DNA from: Clostridia bacterium
GTDB lineage: Bacteria; Bacillota; Clostridia; Oscillospirales; CAG-272
Assembly: GCA_900753285.1 (NCBI GenBank)
Contig: CAADYN010000230.1
Location: 1-13,171, forward strand
Length of the DNA stretch: 13,171 nt
Direction: 5' to 3'
In this document: positions 1 to 7,210 of the stretch, one piece after another
Layout of the letters: the number at the start of each line of letters is the position of its first letter
How positions within the stretch are numbered: the stretch's first letter is position 1
Translations under genes and position numbers: made by a program
The notes under the pieces: model-generated
Told to the model about the DNA's origin: nothing
Database searches by the model: none
What the model saw: the letters and a program-made list of their open reading frames with translations, nothing else

Positions 1-411
1 AGAATGGCTATAGCTGACGGCGGAGAACTCATTGTCCTTGCTCCAGGAGTAGTGCATTTCGGCGAGGACAGCGAAAATGACAGACTTATCAGAAAATACG
101 GCTATGTCGGACGCGAGAACGTGCTTAAACTCGTGAACGATCCCGCCAATACCGACCTAAAAGAAAATCTCTCCGTAGCGGCGCACCTTATCCACGGCTC
201 GTCCGACGGAAGATTCTCGATAACCTATTGTACGGAAAAGCTCACGCGTGAAGAAGTTGAAGGAGCTGCGTTCGGTTATATTCCGTATTCCGAAGCCGCG
301 AAGAAATACGACCACACAAAGCTGACTGACGGATGGAACACTGTAGACGGTGAAGAGATTTACTATATTTCAAACCCCGCCCTCGGTCTTTGGACATACG
401 ATAAGGAATAA
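1..411 (+). CDS. LarA-like (DUF2088) hydroxyacid racemase/epimerase, C-terminal part
   Basis: The reading frame is open from base 1 and ends with TAA at 409-411, giving 136 codons. Family members are about 420 residues, so this is the last third and the real start lies upstream of the window. Recognisable stretches are ADGGELIVLAPGV, a LIRKYGY segment, NLSVAAHLIHGSSDGRF and a LTREEVEGAAFGY segment, which resemble the C-terminal lobe of LarA-type proteins. LarA is the nickel-pincer-nucleotide lactate racemase. Its superfamily also contains racemases of other 2-hydroxyacids and a D-gluconate 2-epimerase. The downstream genes (gnd, PfkB sugar-acid kinase) favour a sugar-acid substrate over lactate, but that is inference. 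The nickel-cofactor site lies in the missing N-terminal part and cannot be checked here. The family call rests on pattern recognition of a fragment. Confidence 0.6.
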   Translation, partial: RMAIADGGELIVLAPGVVHFGEDSENDRLIRKYGYVGRENVLKLVNDPANTDLKENLSVAAHLIHGSSDGRFSITYCTEKLTREEVEGAAFGYIPYSEAAKKYDHTKLTDGWNTVDGEEIYYISNPALGLWTYDKE

Positions 412-412
412 T

Positions 413-1252
413 ATGGAAAAATACATAGACCTGCACACGCATTCGACATGTTCCGACGGCTCTATGACGCCTGCCGAGCTTGTGAAACACGCGAAAAGCA
501 GCGGACTCAGCGCGGTTGCGATATCGGACCACGACACCTGCGACGGAGTGAGTGAAGCCGTAAAAGCAGGTGCGGAATGCGGAATCGAAGTTGTACCCGC
601 CATAGAGCTTTCGGCAAAATCCGACACGGAGACGCACATTCTCGGATATTTCATCGACCCGTCATCCCCCGCGCTTTTGTCTGCAGTCGACTACATAAGA
701 GACGTGAGAACTCAGCGTATCGGTGAAACCTGCGAAATGCTCAAAAAATACAACATCAACGTTACACTTGACGAGGTAAAGGAAAAAGCAAAGGGCGGTA
801 TCCTGTGCCGTGCGCACCTCGCGAAGATTATGACGGAAAAAGGATATTCTTCCTCACCGAAGGACGCTTTCAATACATGGCTCAACGTCGGCTGTCCCGC
901 TTATTCCGAATCGCAGGCGCTGACTGATACCGAGGCTATAGAGCTTATCAGAAAAGCCGGAGGAGACGCGTATCTTGCACATCTTCACCTGACAAAGAAG
1001 CCGAAAGACGAGCTTGACAGGTTTGTGAAGCGTCTCGCCGAGGAAGGACTTTGCGGAATCGAAGGCTACTACACCGACTATACCCCGGAGATGGAGACCG
1101 AATACCGAGGACTCGCGAAAAAGTACGGACTGAAAATATCCGGCGGAACTGACTTCCACGGTTCGTTCAAGCCGCACATCTCTATCGGAACAGGACTGGG
1201 TAGACTGAGAATTCCGTATTCAGTTCTCGAAAACATGAAAAAAGACAGATAA
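413..1252 (+). CDS. PHP-domain phosphoesterase (RNase AM / nucleoside 3',5'-bisphosphate phosphatase type)
   Basis: A 279-residue protein starting at ATG 413, one base after the upstream stop. AAGGA at 403-407, inside the upstream gene, is the ribosome binding site and decides this start over in-frame codons further upstream. All metal-binding PHP motifs are visible: H8-T-H10, D15, H40 within SDHDT, E65, H75, a YLAHL histidine near residue 190, and D247/H249 in GGTDFHG. These residues normally bind three divalent metal ions. Family members such as E. coli YciV/RNase AM and the C. violaceum AMP phosphatase hydrolyse nucleoside 3',5'-bisphosphates or trim short RNA 5' ends, and the length fits this group rather than PolX or histidinol phosphatase. 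No signal peptide is visible, so it is cytoplasmic. Its place inside a sugar-acid cluster is unexplained; it may hydrolyse another phosphate ester. Confidence 0.85.
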   Translation: MEKYIDLHTHSTCSDGSMTPAELVKHAKSSGLSAVAISDHDTCDGVSEAVKAGAECGIEVVPAIELSAKSDTETHILGYFIDPSSPALLSAVDYIRDVRTQRIGETCEMLKKYNINVTLDEVKEKAKGGILCRAHLAKIMTEKGYSSSPKDAFNTWLNVGCPAYSESQALTDTEAIELIRKAGGDAYLAHLHLTKKPKDELDRFVKRLAEEGLCGIEGYYTDYTPEMETEYRGLAKKYGLKISGGTDFHGSFKPHISIGTGLGRLRIPYSVLENMKKDR

Positions 1253-1268
1253 ATATAAGGAGAAAATC

Positions 1269-2723
1269 ATGAAAAAAGCTGACATTGGCATGATAGGAAT
1301 GGCAGTAATGGGCGAAAACCTCTCCATGAATATGGAACGCCACGGATACACTGTCGCGGTTTACGATGTGTGGGACGGCGTTGTCGACAAGTTCATGGAC
1401 GGCAGAGGTAAAGGAAAAAGCTTCATTCCGTGCCACTCATTTGAAGAGCTTGTACAGAACCTCGAAAAACCGAGAGTTGTTATGATGATGATTCGCGCAG
1501 GCTCTCCCGTTGACGAAACTATAGGAAAGCTGCTCCCGCTTCTCGACACGGGTGATATAATCATCGACGGCGGCAACTCGCATTTCCCGGATACGCAGAG
1601 AAGATGCAAGCTCGTAGAAGAACACGGTATGCTGTACATAGGAACAGGAGTTTCCGGCGGTGCTGAGGGCGCGTTCATAGGTCCTTCCATGATGCCCGGA
1701 GGTTCTCCCGCAGCTTGGGAAAGAGTTAAGCCTATTTTCCAGAACATCTGCGCAAAGGTTGAAGACGGAACTCCCTGCTGCGACTGGGTAGGCGAGGACG
1801 GCGCGGGTCATTTCGTGAAGATGGTACACAACGGAATCGAATACGGCGATATGCAGCTGATATGCGAGGCTTACCAGATCATGCGCGACTACCTCGGAAT
1901 GACGCCGGACGAAATGCACGATGTGTTCGCGGAATGGAACAAAGGCGAGCTTGACAGCTATCTTATCGGAATTACAGCGGACATACTCACGAGAAAAGAC
2001 GAGGACGGCTCTCCGCTCGTTGATAAAATCCTCGACACAGCCGGACAGAAAGGCACGGGAAAATGGACTGCAATTGCAGCGCTTGACGAAGGAATCCCGC
2101 TCACTCTCATAGGAGAAGCCGTATTCGCACGCTGCCTCAGTGCAATCAAGGAAGAGAGGGTAAGCGCGTCAAAGGTGCTCGGCAAGCCTTATGCCAAATT
2201 TGAAGGCGACCGTACAGAGTTCATCGAAAACCTCAAAAACGCGCTCTATGCGTCAAAAATCGTTTCGTATGCGCAGGGATATACTCTCATGCGTTCGGCA
2301 GCTAAAACCTACGGATGGAACCTCAACTACGGCGGAATAGCACTAATGTGGCGCGGCGGATGCATAATCAGAAGCGTGTTCCTTGGCAAGATTAAGGAAG
2401 CGTATGAAAAGAATCCCGACATCACAAACCTCATGCTCGACGACTACTTCAAGTCAGCGCTTGAGAAGGCGGATGAAGGTTGGAGAAAAGTATGCGCCGC
2501 GGGAATTATTTCAGGTGTTCCCATGCCGGCTATGACCTCCGCTCTTTCGTATTACGACGGATACCGCTGTGAAAAGCTGCCTGCTAACCTGCTTCAGGCT
2601 CAGAGAGACTATTTCGGCGCGCACACATACGAAAGAATAGACGCCGAGAGAGGCAAATTCTTCCATACGGACTGGAACAACGGTGAAGTAGGAAATACCG
2701 CTTCAACTCAGTATAACGCATAA
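1269..2723 (+). CDS. gnd: 6-phosphogluconate dehydrogenase, decarboxylating
   Basis: A 484-residue protein, matching the long (~470-484 aa) form of the family. It oxidatively decarboxylates 6-phosphogluconate to ribulose 5-phosphate, usually with NADP+, in the cytoplasm. The N-terminus carries the Rossmann fingerprint IGMIGMAVMGENL (residues 6-18). It is followed by GGNSHFPDTQRR, the substrate/catalytic GVSGGAEGAFIGPSMMPGG region, KMVHNGIEYGDMQ with the catalytic Lys-His-Asn, and the signature DTAGQKGTGKWT in the all-helical C-terminal domain. The start is supported by AAGGAGA (1257-1263) about five bases upstream. It lies 16 nt after the PHP gene and 17 nt before the kinase, so co-transcription is likely. 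In this setting it probably acts as the catabolic end of a gluconate-type route as well as in the pentose phosphate pathway. No anomaly is visible. Confidence 0.97.
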   Translation: MKKADIGMIGMAVMGENLSMNMERHGYTVAVYDVWDGVVDKFMDGRGKGKSFIPCHSFEELVQNLEKPRVVMMMIRAGSPVDETIGKLLPLLDTGDIIIDGGNSHFPDTQRRCKLVEEHGMLYIGTGVSGGAEGAFIGPSMMPGGSPAAWERVKPIFQNICAKVEDGTPCCDWVGEDGAGHFVKMVHNGIEYGDMQLICEAYQIMRDYLGMTPDEMHDVFAEWNKGELDSYLIGITADILTRKDEDGSPLVDKILDTAGQKGTGKWTAIAALDEGIPLTLIGEAVFARCLSAIKEERVSASKVLGKPYAKFEGDRTEFIENLKNALYASKIVSYAQGYTLMRSAAKTYGWNLNYGGIALMWRGGCIIRSVFLGKIKEAYEKNPDITNLMLDDYFKSALEKADEGWRKVCAAGIISGVPMPAMTSALSYYDGYRCEKLPANLLQAQRDYFGAHTYERIDAERGKFFHTDWNNGEVGNTASTQYNA

Positions 2724-2740
2724 ATCAGGGGGATATCATC

Positions 2741-3814
2741 ATGAAATTCAGAGAAAACTGCAAATATGCCATCGTAGTTCCCACAAGCATGGGCGTCAGA
2801 ATATGTCCCATGAACGGTCAGCCGGTGCAGTCGTCAGATACCTTCTTCATGCAGGCGACAAGCGCGGAGTCAAACGTTATCTCGATCGCGTCATACCTCG
2901 GAATGAAGACAAAGGTACTCACCACATTTGTAAAAGACAGCCCGATTGCGGACTTTATCAAGAGAAATCTCCGCTCAAGAGGAATCGACTACGAAGGAGC
3001 TGAGGTTGAACAGGGCGGACCGTGGGGATATCGTCATCAGTTCAACATTGCCGACAGCGGATACGGCTCAAGAGGTCCGAGAGTATGCAACGACAGAGCG
3101 GGAGAAGTCGGAAGAACGCTCAATATAAAAGATTTTGATACAGACCGCATTTTCGGCGAAGAAGGCGTACAGATACTCCATCTTTCCGGACTTATCGGCG
3201 CACTCTCACCGGAAACAAGCCGTTTCTGCCTTGAACTTGCCCGTGCGGCTAAAAAATACGGAACAAAAATCTCCTTCGACCTGAACTACCGCGCTTCATT
3301 CTGGAAGAACAGAGAAGAAGAGCTTCGCGAAATATTCACCGAAATCGCGTCAATTTCCGATATTCTTGTAGGAAACGAAGAAGACTTCCAGCTTGCACTC
3401 GGAGTTGAAGGACCAGAAGCCGGAGGACGCGACCTTGCATCGAAAATCGACAGCTTCAAAGGCATGATAGCCTGCGTTAAAAAAGAATTCCCGAACGCCG
3501 AGGTATTTGCCACCACACTCAGACAGGTTGTAAATGTCAACACACACATCTGGGGTGCGATAATGCTTGCGGGAGACAACTGGTACACGGCAGAGCCGCG
3601 CGAGATTCACGTCCTTGACAGAATAGGCGGCGGCGACGGATTTGTAGGCGGACTTCTTTACGCTATGCTCAAAGGCTGGGAGGACGAAAAGTGCCTTCAG
3701 TTCGGATGGGCTACGGGTGCGCTTGCCACAACATTCCTCACAGACTATGCTCAGCCGGCTGACGAAGAACAGGTTTGGTCGGTCTGGGGCGGAAATGCGC
3801 GCGTCAAGAGATAA
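2741..3814 (+). CDS. PfkB-family sugar-acid kinase (2-dehydro-3-deoxygluconokinase-like)
   Basis: A 357-residue ribokinase-fold protein. The C-terminal PfkB signature DRIGGGDGFVGGLLYAML contains the catalytic base D299. Other KdgK-like landmarks are the FDLNYRASFW block, a VGNEEDF block and CNDRAG before the lid region. Members of this branch phosphorylate 2-keto-3-deoxygluconate or related sugar acids with ATP. The substrate-side motif usually written GGAEANVA is here TSAESNVI, and the segment GGPWGYRHQFNIADSGYG is unlike textbook KdgK, so substrate specificity is uncertain. Following gnd directly, with an upstream LarA-type epimerase, a gluconate or other aldonate kinase role is also possible. 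The ATG at 2741 has an AGGGGGAT ribosome binding site starting at 2727. It is cytoplasmic and probably in one transcript with gnd. Confidence 0.85.
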   Translation: MKFRENCKYAIVVPTSMGVRICPMNGQPVQSSDTFFMQATSAESNVISIASYLGMKTKVLTTFVKDSPIADFIKRNLRSRGIDYEGAEVEQGGPWGYRHQFNIADSGYGSRGPRVCNDRAGEVGRTLNIKDFDTDRIFGEEGVQILHLSGLIGALSPETSRFCLELARAAKKYGTKISFDLNYRASFWKNREEELREIFTEIASISDILVGNEEDFQLALGVEGPEAGGRDLASKIDSFKGMIACVKKEFPNAEVFATTLRQVVNVNTHIWGAIMLAGDNWYTAEPREIHVLDRIGGGDGFVGGLLYAMLKGWEDEKCLQFGWATGALATTFLTDYAQPADEEQVWSVWGGNARVKR

Positions 3815-3820
3815 AATAAG

Positions 3821-3853
3821 AAAATCATCCTCGAAAACAATCGGGGATATTTT
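3821..3853 (+). terminator. weak hairpin, possible terminator or attenuator
   Basis: ATCCTCG (3827-3833) can pair with CGGGGAT (3842-3848) through one G-U pair, with an 8-base loop. Flanking AAAAT and ATATTTT could extend the stem and give a short U-rich tail. It sits in the 65-nt gap between the kinase and the hydroxyacid dehydrogenase. The stem is short, so partial termination or RNA-end stabilisation is as likely as full termination. Confidence 0.35.
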
Positions 3854-3879
3854 CATCTAATAAGATAAGGCAGGATAAA

Positions 3880-4836
3880 ATGAAAACAGTAATAACAGAT
3901 GCTTTTGCGGTAAATCCCGGAGATTTATCATGGGATTGGCTTAAAAAATACGGAGAATACACCGCTTACGACAAACTTAGCGACAGTGAAGCGGCAGAAC
4001 ACATAGGAGACGCGGATGTCGTATTCACAAACAGAGTAAAGATAGGCAGGGAAGTTCTCGAAAAATGCCCGAATATTAAATATGTCTCCGCTCTCGGAAC
4101 GGGATATGACATGATAGACGTGTCAGCCTGCCGTGAGAGGGGAGTTGAAGTCTGCAATGTGCCGGGATATTCCACCGCCTCGGTAGCACAGCACGCGTTC
4201 ACCCTTCTTTTAGCCAATGCATTTGACTTAAACGGATATACCGATATGGTAAAAAGCGGCAAGTGGACTGGAATTCCCGGATTTATGTATCAGGAGTCGA
4301 AGTTTGTCGAGCTTGACGGAAAAACTGTCGGCGTATACGGCTGCGGAGCTATAGGAACTCGTTTCGCTCATATCTGCAAAGCGTTCGGAATGAGAGCTCT
4401 CGCAACAAGACGAAGCAAAACAAGCGGAGAGGAAGACGGAATTACGTTCACTACTCCCGATGTGCTTATCCGTGAGAGCGACTATATTTCTTTCCACTGC
4501 CCGCTGACAGACGTGACCCGCGGAATGGTGAACAAAGAGTTTATCTCCAAAATGAAGGACGGAGCTGTCATAATCAACACATCGCGCGGAGCTGTTTTGA
4601 ACGAGCAGGACGTGGCTGACGCTTTAAATTCGGGAAAACTCGGCGGAGCAGGACTTGATGTTCTCGCGAAAGAACCTGCCGACCCCGCAAATCCGCTGCT
4701 TCACGCAAAAAACTGCATAATAACTCCCCACTGCGCATGGACGTCAAAAGCCGCAAGAGAGAGACTTATGAAAATACTCGATAATAACCTTGACGCATTC
4801 ACGAAGACAGGTCACGGAATAAACAGCGTACTTTAA
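3880..4836 (+). CDS. D-isomer-specific 2-hydroxyacid dehydrogenase (hydroxypyruvate/glycerate dehydrogenase-like)
   Basis: A 318-residue NAD(P)-dependent oxidoreductase. It has the family's split catalytic domain (about 1-98 and 290-318) around a Rossmann domain with VGVYGCGAIG. The catalytic triad is present: R236 in INTSRGAVL, E265 in KEPADPANPL and H284 in TPHCAW. The length and the AFTLLLANAF and NVPGYSTASVAQHA segments match HprA-type glycerate dehydrogenases better than PGDH (SerA), which would carry an ACT domain. The likely reaction is interconversion of a 2-keto acid and a D-2-hydroxyacid such as hydroxypyruvate/D-glycerate; exact substrate unknown. The start has a CAGGA ribosome binding site at 3871-3875. 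It lies 65 nt after the kinase and 35 nt before the serine hydrolase, and may share the sugar-acid operon or be partly uncoupled by the hairpin at 3821-3853. Confidence 0.9.
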   Translation: MKTVITDAFAVNPGDLSWDWLKKYGEYTAYDKLSDSEAAEHIGDADVVFTNRVKIGREVLEKCPNIKYVSALGTGYDMIDVSACRERGVEVCNVPGYSTASVAQHAFTLLLANAFDLNGYTDMVKSGKWTGIPGFMYQESKFVELDGKTVGVYGCGAIGTRFAHICKAFGMRALATRRSKTSGEEDGITFTTPDVLIRESDYISFHCPLTDVTRGMVNKEFISKMKDGAVIINTSRGAVLNEQDVADALNSGKLGGAGLDVLAKEPADPANPLLHAKNCIITPHCAWTSKAARERLMKILDNNLDAFTKTGHGINSVL

Positions 4837-4871
4837 TAATGCGCAAATAAAACCGAAAGGCAGGAGAAAAT

Positions 4872-6026
4872 ATGAATTTTGGCTATCTTGATTCATACAT
4901 TGATTCGATAAACCGCGATAAGCATATACCGGCAGTGGGAATAACGGTATACAAGCACGGCAGACACCTGCATACATATGCGACAGGATACGCAAATATT
5001 GATGAGAAAAAGCTGTTCACCGCGGACACTCTTGTAAATCTGTATTCCTGCACAAAGATATCGACTGCAACAGCCGGAATGAAGCTCGTAAGCGAGGGCA
5101 AGCTGAACCTCGACGCTCCCGTGTCAGACTACATTCCCGAAGCCGCGCATCTCATGGTAAAAACACCTGACAGAGGAATTATTCCCGCGAAGAACGTTAT
5201 GACAGTGCGCCACCTGTTCTCAATGTCAGGCGGACTGTATTACGATATGGAATCCGACAGATATGAAAGACTGATGTCAGAGCACAACGGAAATCCCACA
5301 ACGGTAGATGTAGCACGCGCACTTCTGTCTCAGCCGCTTATTTTTGAGCCGGGAACGCACTTCAAATACAGCTTTTGCCTTGACGTTTTAGGCGCGGTAA
5401 TCGAGCTTTCGTCCGGCATGAAGTTTTCCGATTATCTGCGCACGGAAATATTTGAGCCGCTTGAAATGAACGACACCATGTTCAAAGTCCCGGAGGACAA
5501 AAAGTCCCGCATGGCTCCCGAATATCATGCGTACAACAAAGAGACGGGAAAATACGACGTTTGCATATACAAATTCGGGGTTGACATGGGCTTCGGCGAG
5601 AATATGGAAAGCGGTGGAGGCGGACTTGTCTCGACAATAAACGACTACGGAAAATTAGCGGCGATGCTGTCAAACGGAGGAGTAGGCGAGAACGGAGCAA
5701 GGATTCTGCCGCCTTCCGCTATTGACTTGATGCGAGAGAATCAGCTTTGCAGAGATGCACTGCGCGATTTTGAAGAGTTCGGCGGATGGAGCAAAGCAGG
5801 CTACGGCTACGGACTCGGCGTTCGCACACTTATGGACAGAGAGAGAAACAATTCTCTTTCGGAAAACGGCGAATTCGGATGGGACGGCGCGCTCGGATGC
5901 TATCTTGTTGCCGATCCTAAGACCGGAATAGGCATATTCTACGCTCAGCAGGAAGGCGGCTCACCGTGGTGGACATGGCACAATACGATAAAGAACACCG
6001 TATATGCCTGTGCAGTCGCTGAATAG
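4872..6026 (+). CDS. beta-lactamase-fold serine hydrolase (class C / family VIII esterase type)
   Basis: A 384-residue protein with the class C/esterase VIII fold. The nucleophile motif SxxK is S59-C-T-K62. The second catalytic tyrosine is Y166 in FKYSFCLDVLG, where the Asn of classical YxN is replaced by Phe; YSxSxDVLG is usual in family VIII esterases. The third motif appears as FGWDGALGCYLVADP (residues ~333-348) instead of KTG/HTG, again esterase-like. There is no signal peptide, which argues against a secreted antibiotic-inactivating beta-lactamase and for a cytoplasmic esterase or amidase. The substrate cannot be assigned; acyl groups on plant or host glycans are one option given the neighbouring sugar-acid genes. 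AGGAG at 4862-4866 supports the ATG at 4872. It is the last gene of the + strand cluster and is followed by a strong terminator. Confidence 0.85.
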   Translation: MNFGYLDSYIDSINRDKHIPAVGITVYKHGRHLHTYATGYANIDEKKLFTADTLVNLYSCTKISTATAGMKLVSEGKLNLDAPVSDYIPEAAHLMVKTPDRGIIPAKNVMTVRHLFSMSGGLYYDMESDRYERLMSEHNGNPTTVDVARALLSQPLIFEPGTHFKYSFCLDVLGAVIELSSGMKFSDYLRTEIFEPLEMNDTMFKVPEDKKSRMAPEYHAYNKETGKYDVCIYKFGVDMGFGENMESGGGGLVSTINDYGKLAAMLSNGGVGENGARILPPSAIDLMRENQLCRDALRDFEEFGGWSKAGYGYGLGVRTLMDRERNNSLSENGEFGWDGALGCYLVADPKTGIGIFYAQQEGGSPWWTWHNTIKNTVYACAVAE

Positions 6027-6033
6027 AAAAATA

Positions 6034-6075
6034 ACCCGATACAACAGCTTCAACCGCCGAGTATCGGGTATTTTT
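6034..6075. terminator. bidirectional intrinsic terminator between convergent genes
   Basis: ACCCGATAC (6034-6042) pairs perfectly with GTATCGGGT (6061-6069) around an 18-base loop. ATTTTTAT follows on the + strand, and the A-rich stretch at 6027-6033 gives a U-rich tail on the - strand. It lies between the + strand hydrolase (stop 6026) and the - strand exchanger (stop 6083), so it can serve both. Confidence 0.85.
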
Positions 6076-6082
6076 ATGCAGT

Positions 6083-7114
6083 TCAGATGCCGAACAGTGC
6101 AAGATAAGAGGGAAGAGCCGCCGTTACGATAACAAGATATGCGATGTATATGAGAAGCATTACGACTCCCTGCCAGCGTGAGAATTTTTTCTTGACAATT
6201 GTCGGTACTATCGCAATTATTGAAACGATGAGCGCAACGGGGAAGTCAAGGTAAATATTCTGTGCCGATACAGGAAGGTTGCCACCGTAAACAAACGAAC
6301 ATACGGAAATGATGAGCGTAGTGTCGATAACATTTGCGCCGATAACATTTCCGACGGACATTGACGACTGCTTTTTGATGACAGCGGTAATCGCAGTGAC
6401 AAGCTCGGGAAGAGACGTGCCTATTGCCACAATTGTTACGCCGATGATAGCCTCCGAAACTCCCCATGAAGCCGCAATGTCACTTCCGCTGTTTACAAGA
6501 AGCTGAGAACCGATAACAATTCCGGCAGCTCCGAAAACAATGCGAAGTATGTTTGTGACTACGGATTTTTTGTTGACCTCGGGACGTTCTTCCTCTGAGT
6601 TGTCAGCATTGTTTTTAGCCGAACGGATATTTTCAAAAATATAGAGCGCGAATATCAGAATGAGAACGACAGCGCCGACTATGGTAAACGAGCCGTTCAA
6701 AGAAAGCACGAACAATGCTCCGAGAGCCGCGATAAGAAGAAGGGATTTCGGCGCAAAATCTTTTCTTTCAATCACGATGGGCATAAAAATAATGCTGATT
6801 GCGAGAATCATCGCCGTATTACATACTACCGAGCCGATTCCGTTGCCAATAGCCATGCCGACCTTGTCCTGCGACGCCGTGATATAATCTCCGACTTGAG
6901 ACGTCAGGATTTTGTGTCCGTCAACAGCGGCAATCGTCGAGACAATAATCTCCGGCAGTGTTGTAGCAAGACTTACTATTGTTGCGCCGATAAGGAATTT
7001 TGGCATTCGTGTGACCTCGGCGACCCATACCGCACCGTCAACAAACCAGTCGCCGCCTTTTACGATAAGAACGACGCCGACCACAAACAAAAAGTACATC
7101 AAAAAGGTTTCCAT
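6083..7114 (-). CDS. CaCA-family cation antiporter (Na+/Ca2+ exchanger-like), probably Mn2+-responsive
   Basis: A 343-residue integral membrane protein made of about ten to eleven hydrophobic helices in two inverted halves. Each half carries an alpha-repeat: VSLATTLPEIIVS with E55, then GNGIGSVVCN; and VAIGTSLPELVTAI with E237, then GNVIGANVIDT. The charged loop around SAKNNADNSEEERPEVNKK separates the halves. Family proteins exchange Ca2+ (or another cation) for Na+ or H+ across the cytoplasmic membrane. The first half has ATT in place of the usual GTS, and a longer insert (DGHKILTSQVGDYITASQDK) between its two motif blocks. The ATG at 7114 is chosen over longer in-frame options because GGAGG (7120-7124) lies five bases upstream and hydrophobic sequence starts right after. 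A yybP-ykoY-like leader precedes it, so Mn2+ export is a plausible function. It has its own promoter and no operon partners. Confidence 0.9.
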   Translation of the reverse strand: METFLMYFLFVVGVVLIVKGGDWFVDGAVWVAEVTRMPKFLIGATIVSLATTLPEIIVSTIAAVDGHKILTSQVGDYITASQDKVGMAIGNGIGSVVCNTAMILAISIIFMPIVIERKDFAPKSLLLIAALGALFVLSLNGSFTIVGAVVLILIFALYIFENIRSAKNNADNSEEERPEVNKKSVVTNILRIVFGAAGIVIGSQLLVNSGSDIAASWGVSEAIIGVTIVAIGTSLPELVTAITAVIKKQSSMSVGNVIGANVIDTTLIISVCSFVYGGNLPVSAQNIYLDFPVALIVSIIAIVPTIVKKKFSRWQGVVMLLIYIAYLVIVTAALPSYLALFGI

Positions 7115-7145
7115 GTTTTCCTCCAAATATTTTGTCAATTGGCAT

Positions 7146-7197
7146 AAAAAAAGCGTGCACGGCACAACAGTTCCATACACGAAAAGACTGCATGCAC
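7146..7197 (-). terminator. candidate leader terminator (riboswitch expression platform)
   Basis: On the - strand, GTGCA (7197-7193) can pair with TGCAC (7159-7155), and an inner CAGT (7190-7187) with ACTG (7171-7168). The outer arm is followed by GC and then seven U residues (7152-7146). Distance from aptamer to start codon and the U run fit transcription attenuation. The stem is interrupted by a 2x8 internal loop, so the exact fold is uncertain. A second GTGCA copy (7212-7208) overlaps the end of the aptamer's closing helix and could compete for the same partner. Confidence 0.5.
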
Positions 7198-7210
7198 AAT
7201 GACAGATTGC

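Noticed and set aside
242..637. Minus-strand open frame of 131 codons
   Set aside because: It lies antisense to the epimerase fragment and PHP gene, with no ribosome binding site and a composition rich in Arg/Cys/Tyr; a shadow of real genes.
1437..1919. Minus-strand open frame of 160 codons inside gnd
   Set aside because: Fully antisense to a clear 6-phosphogluconate dehydrogenase; no recognisable domain.
3350..3856. Minus-strand open frame of 168 codons over the kinase
   Set aside because: Antisense to the PfkB gene, no domain or start signal.
7115..7180. Longer N-terminus for the exchanger starting at 7180
   Set aside because: It would run through the leader terminator and place the GGAGG ribosome binding site inside the coding region.
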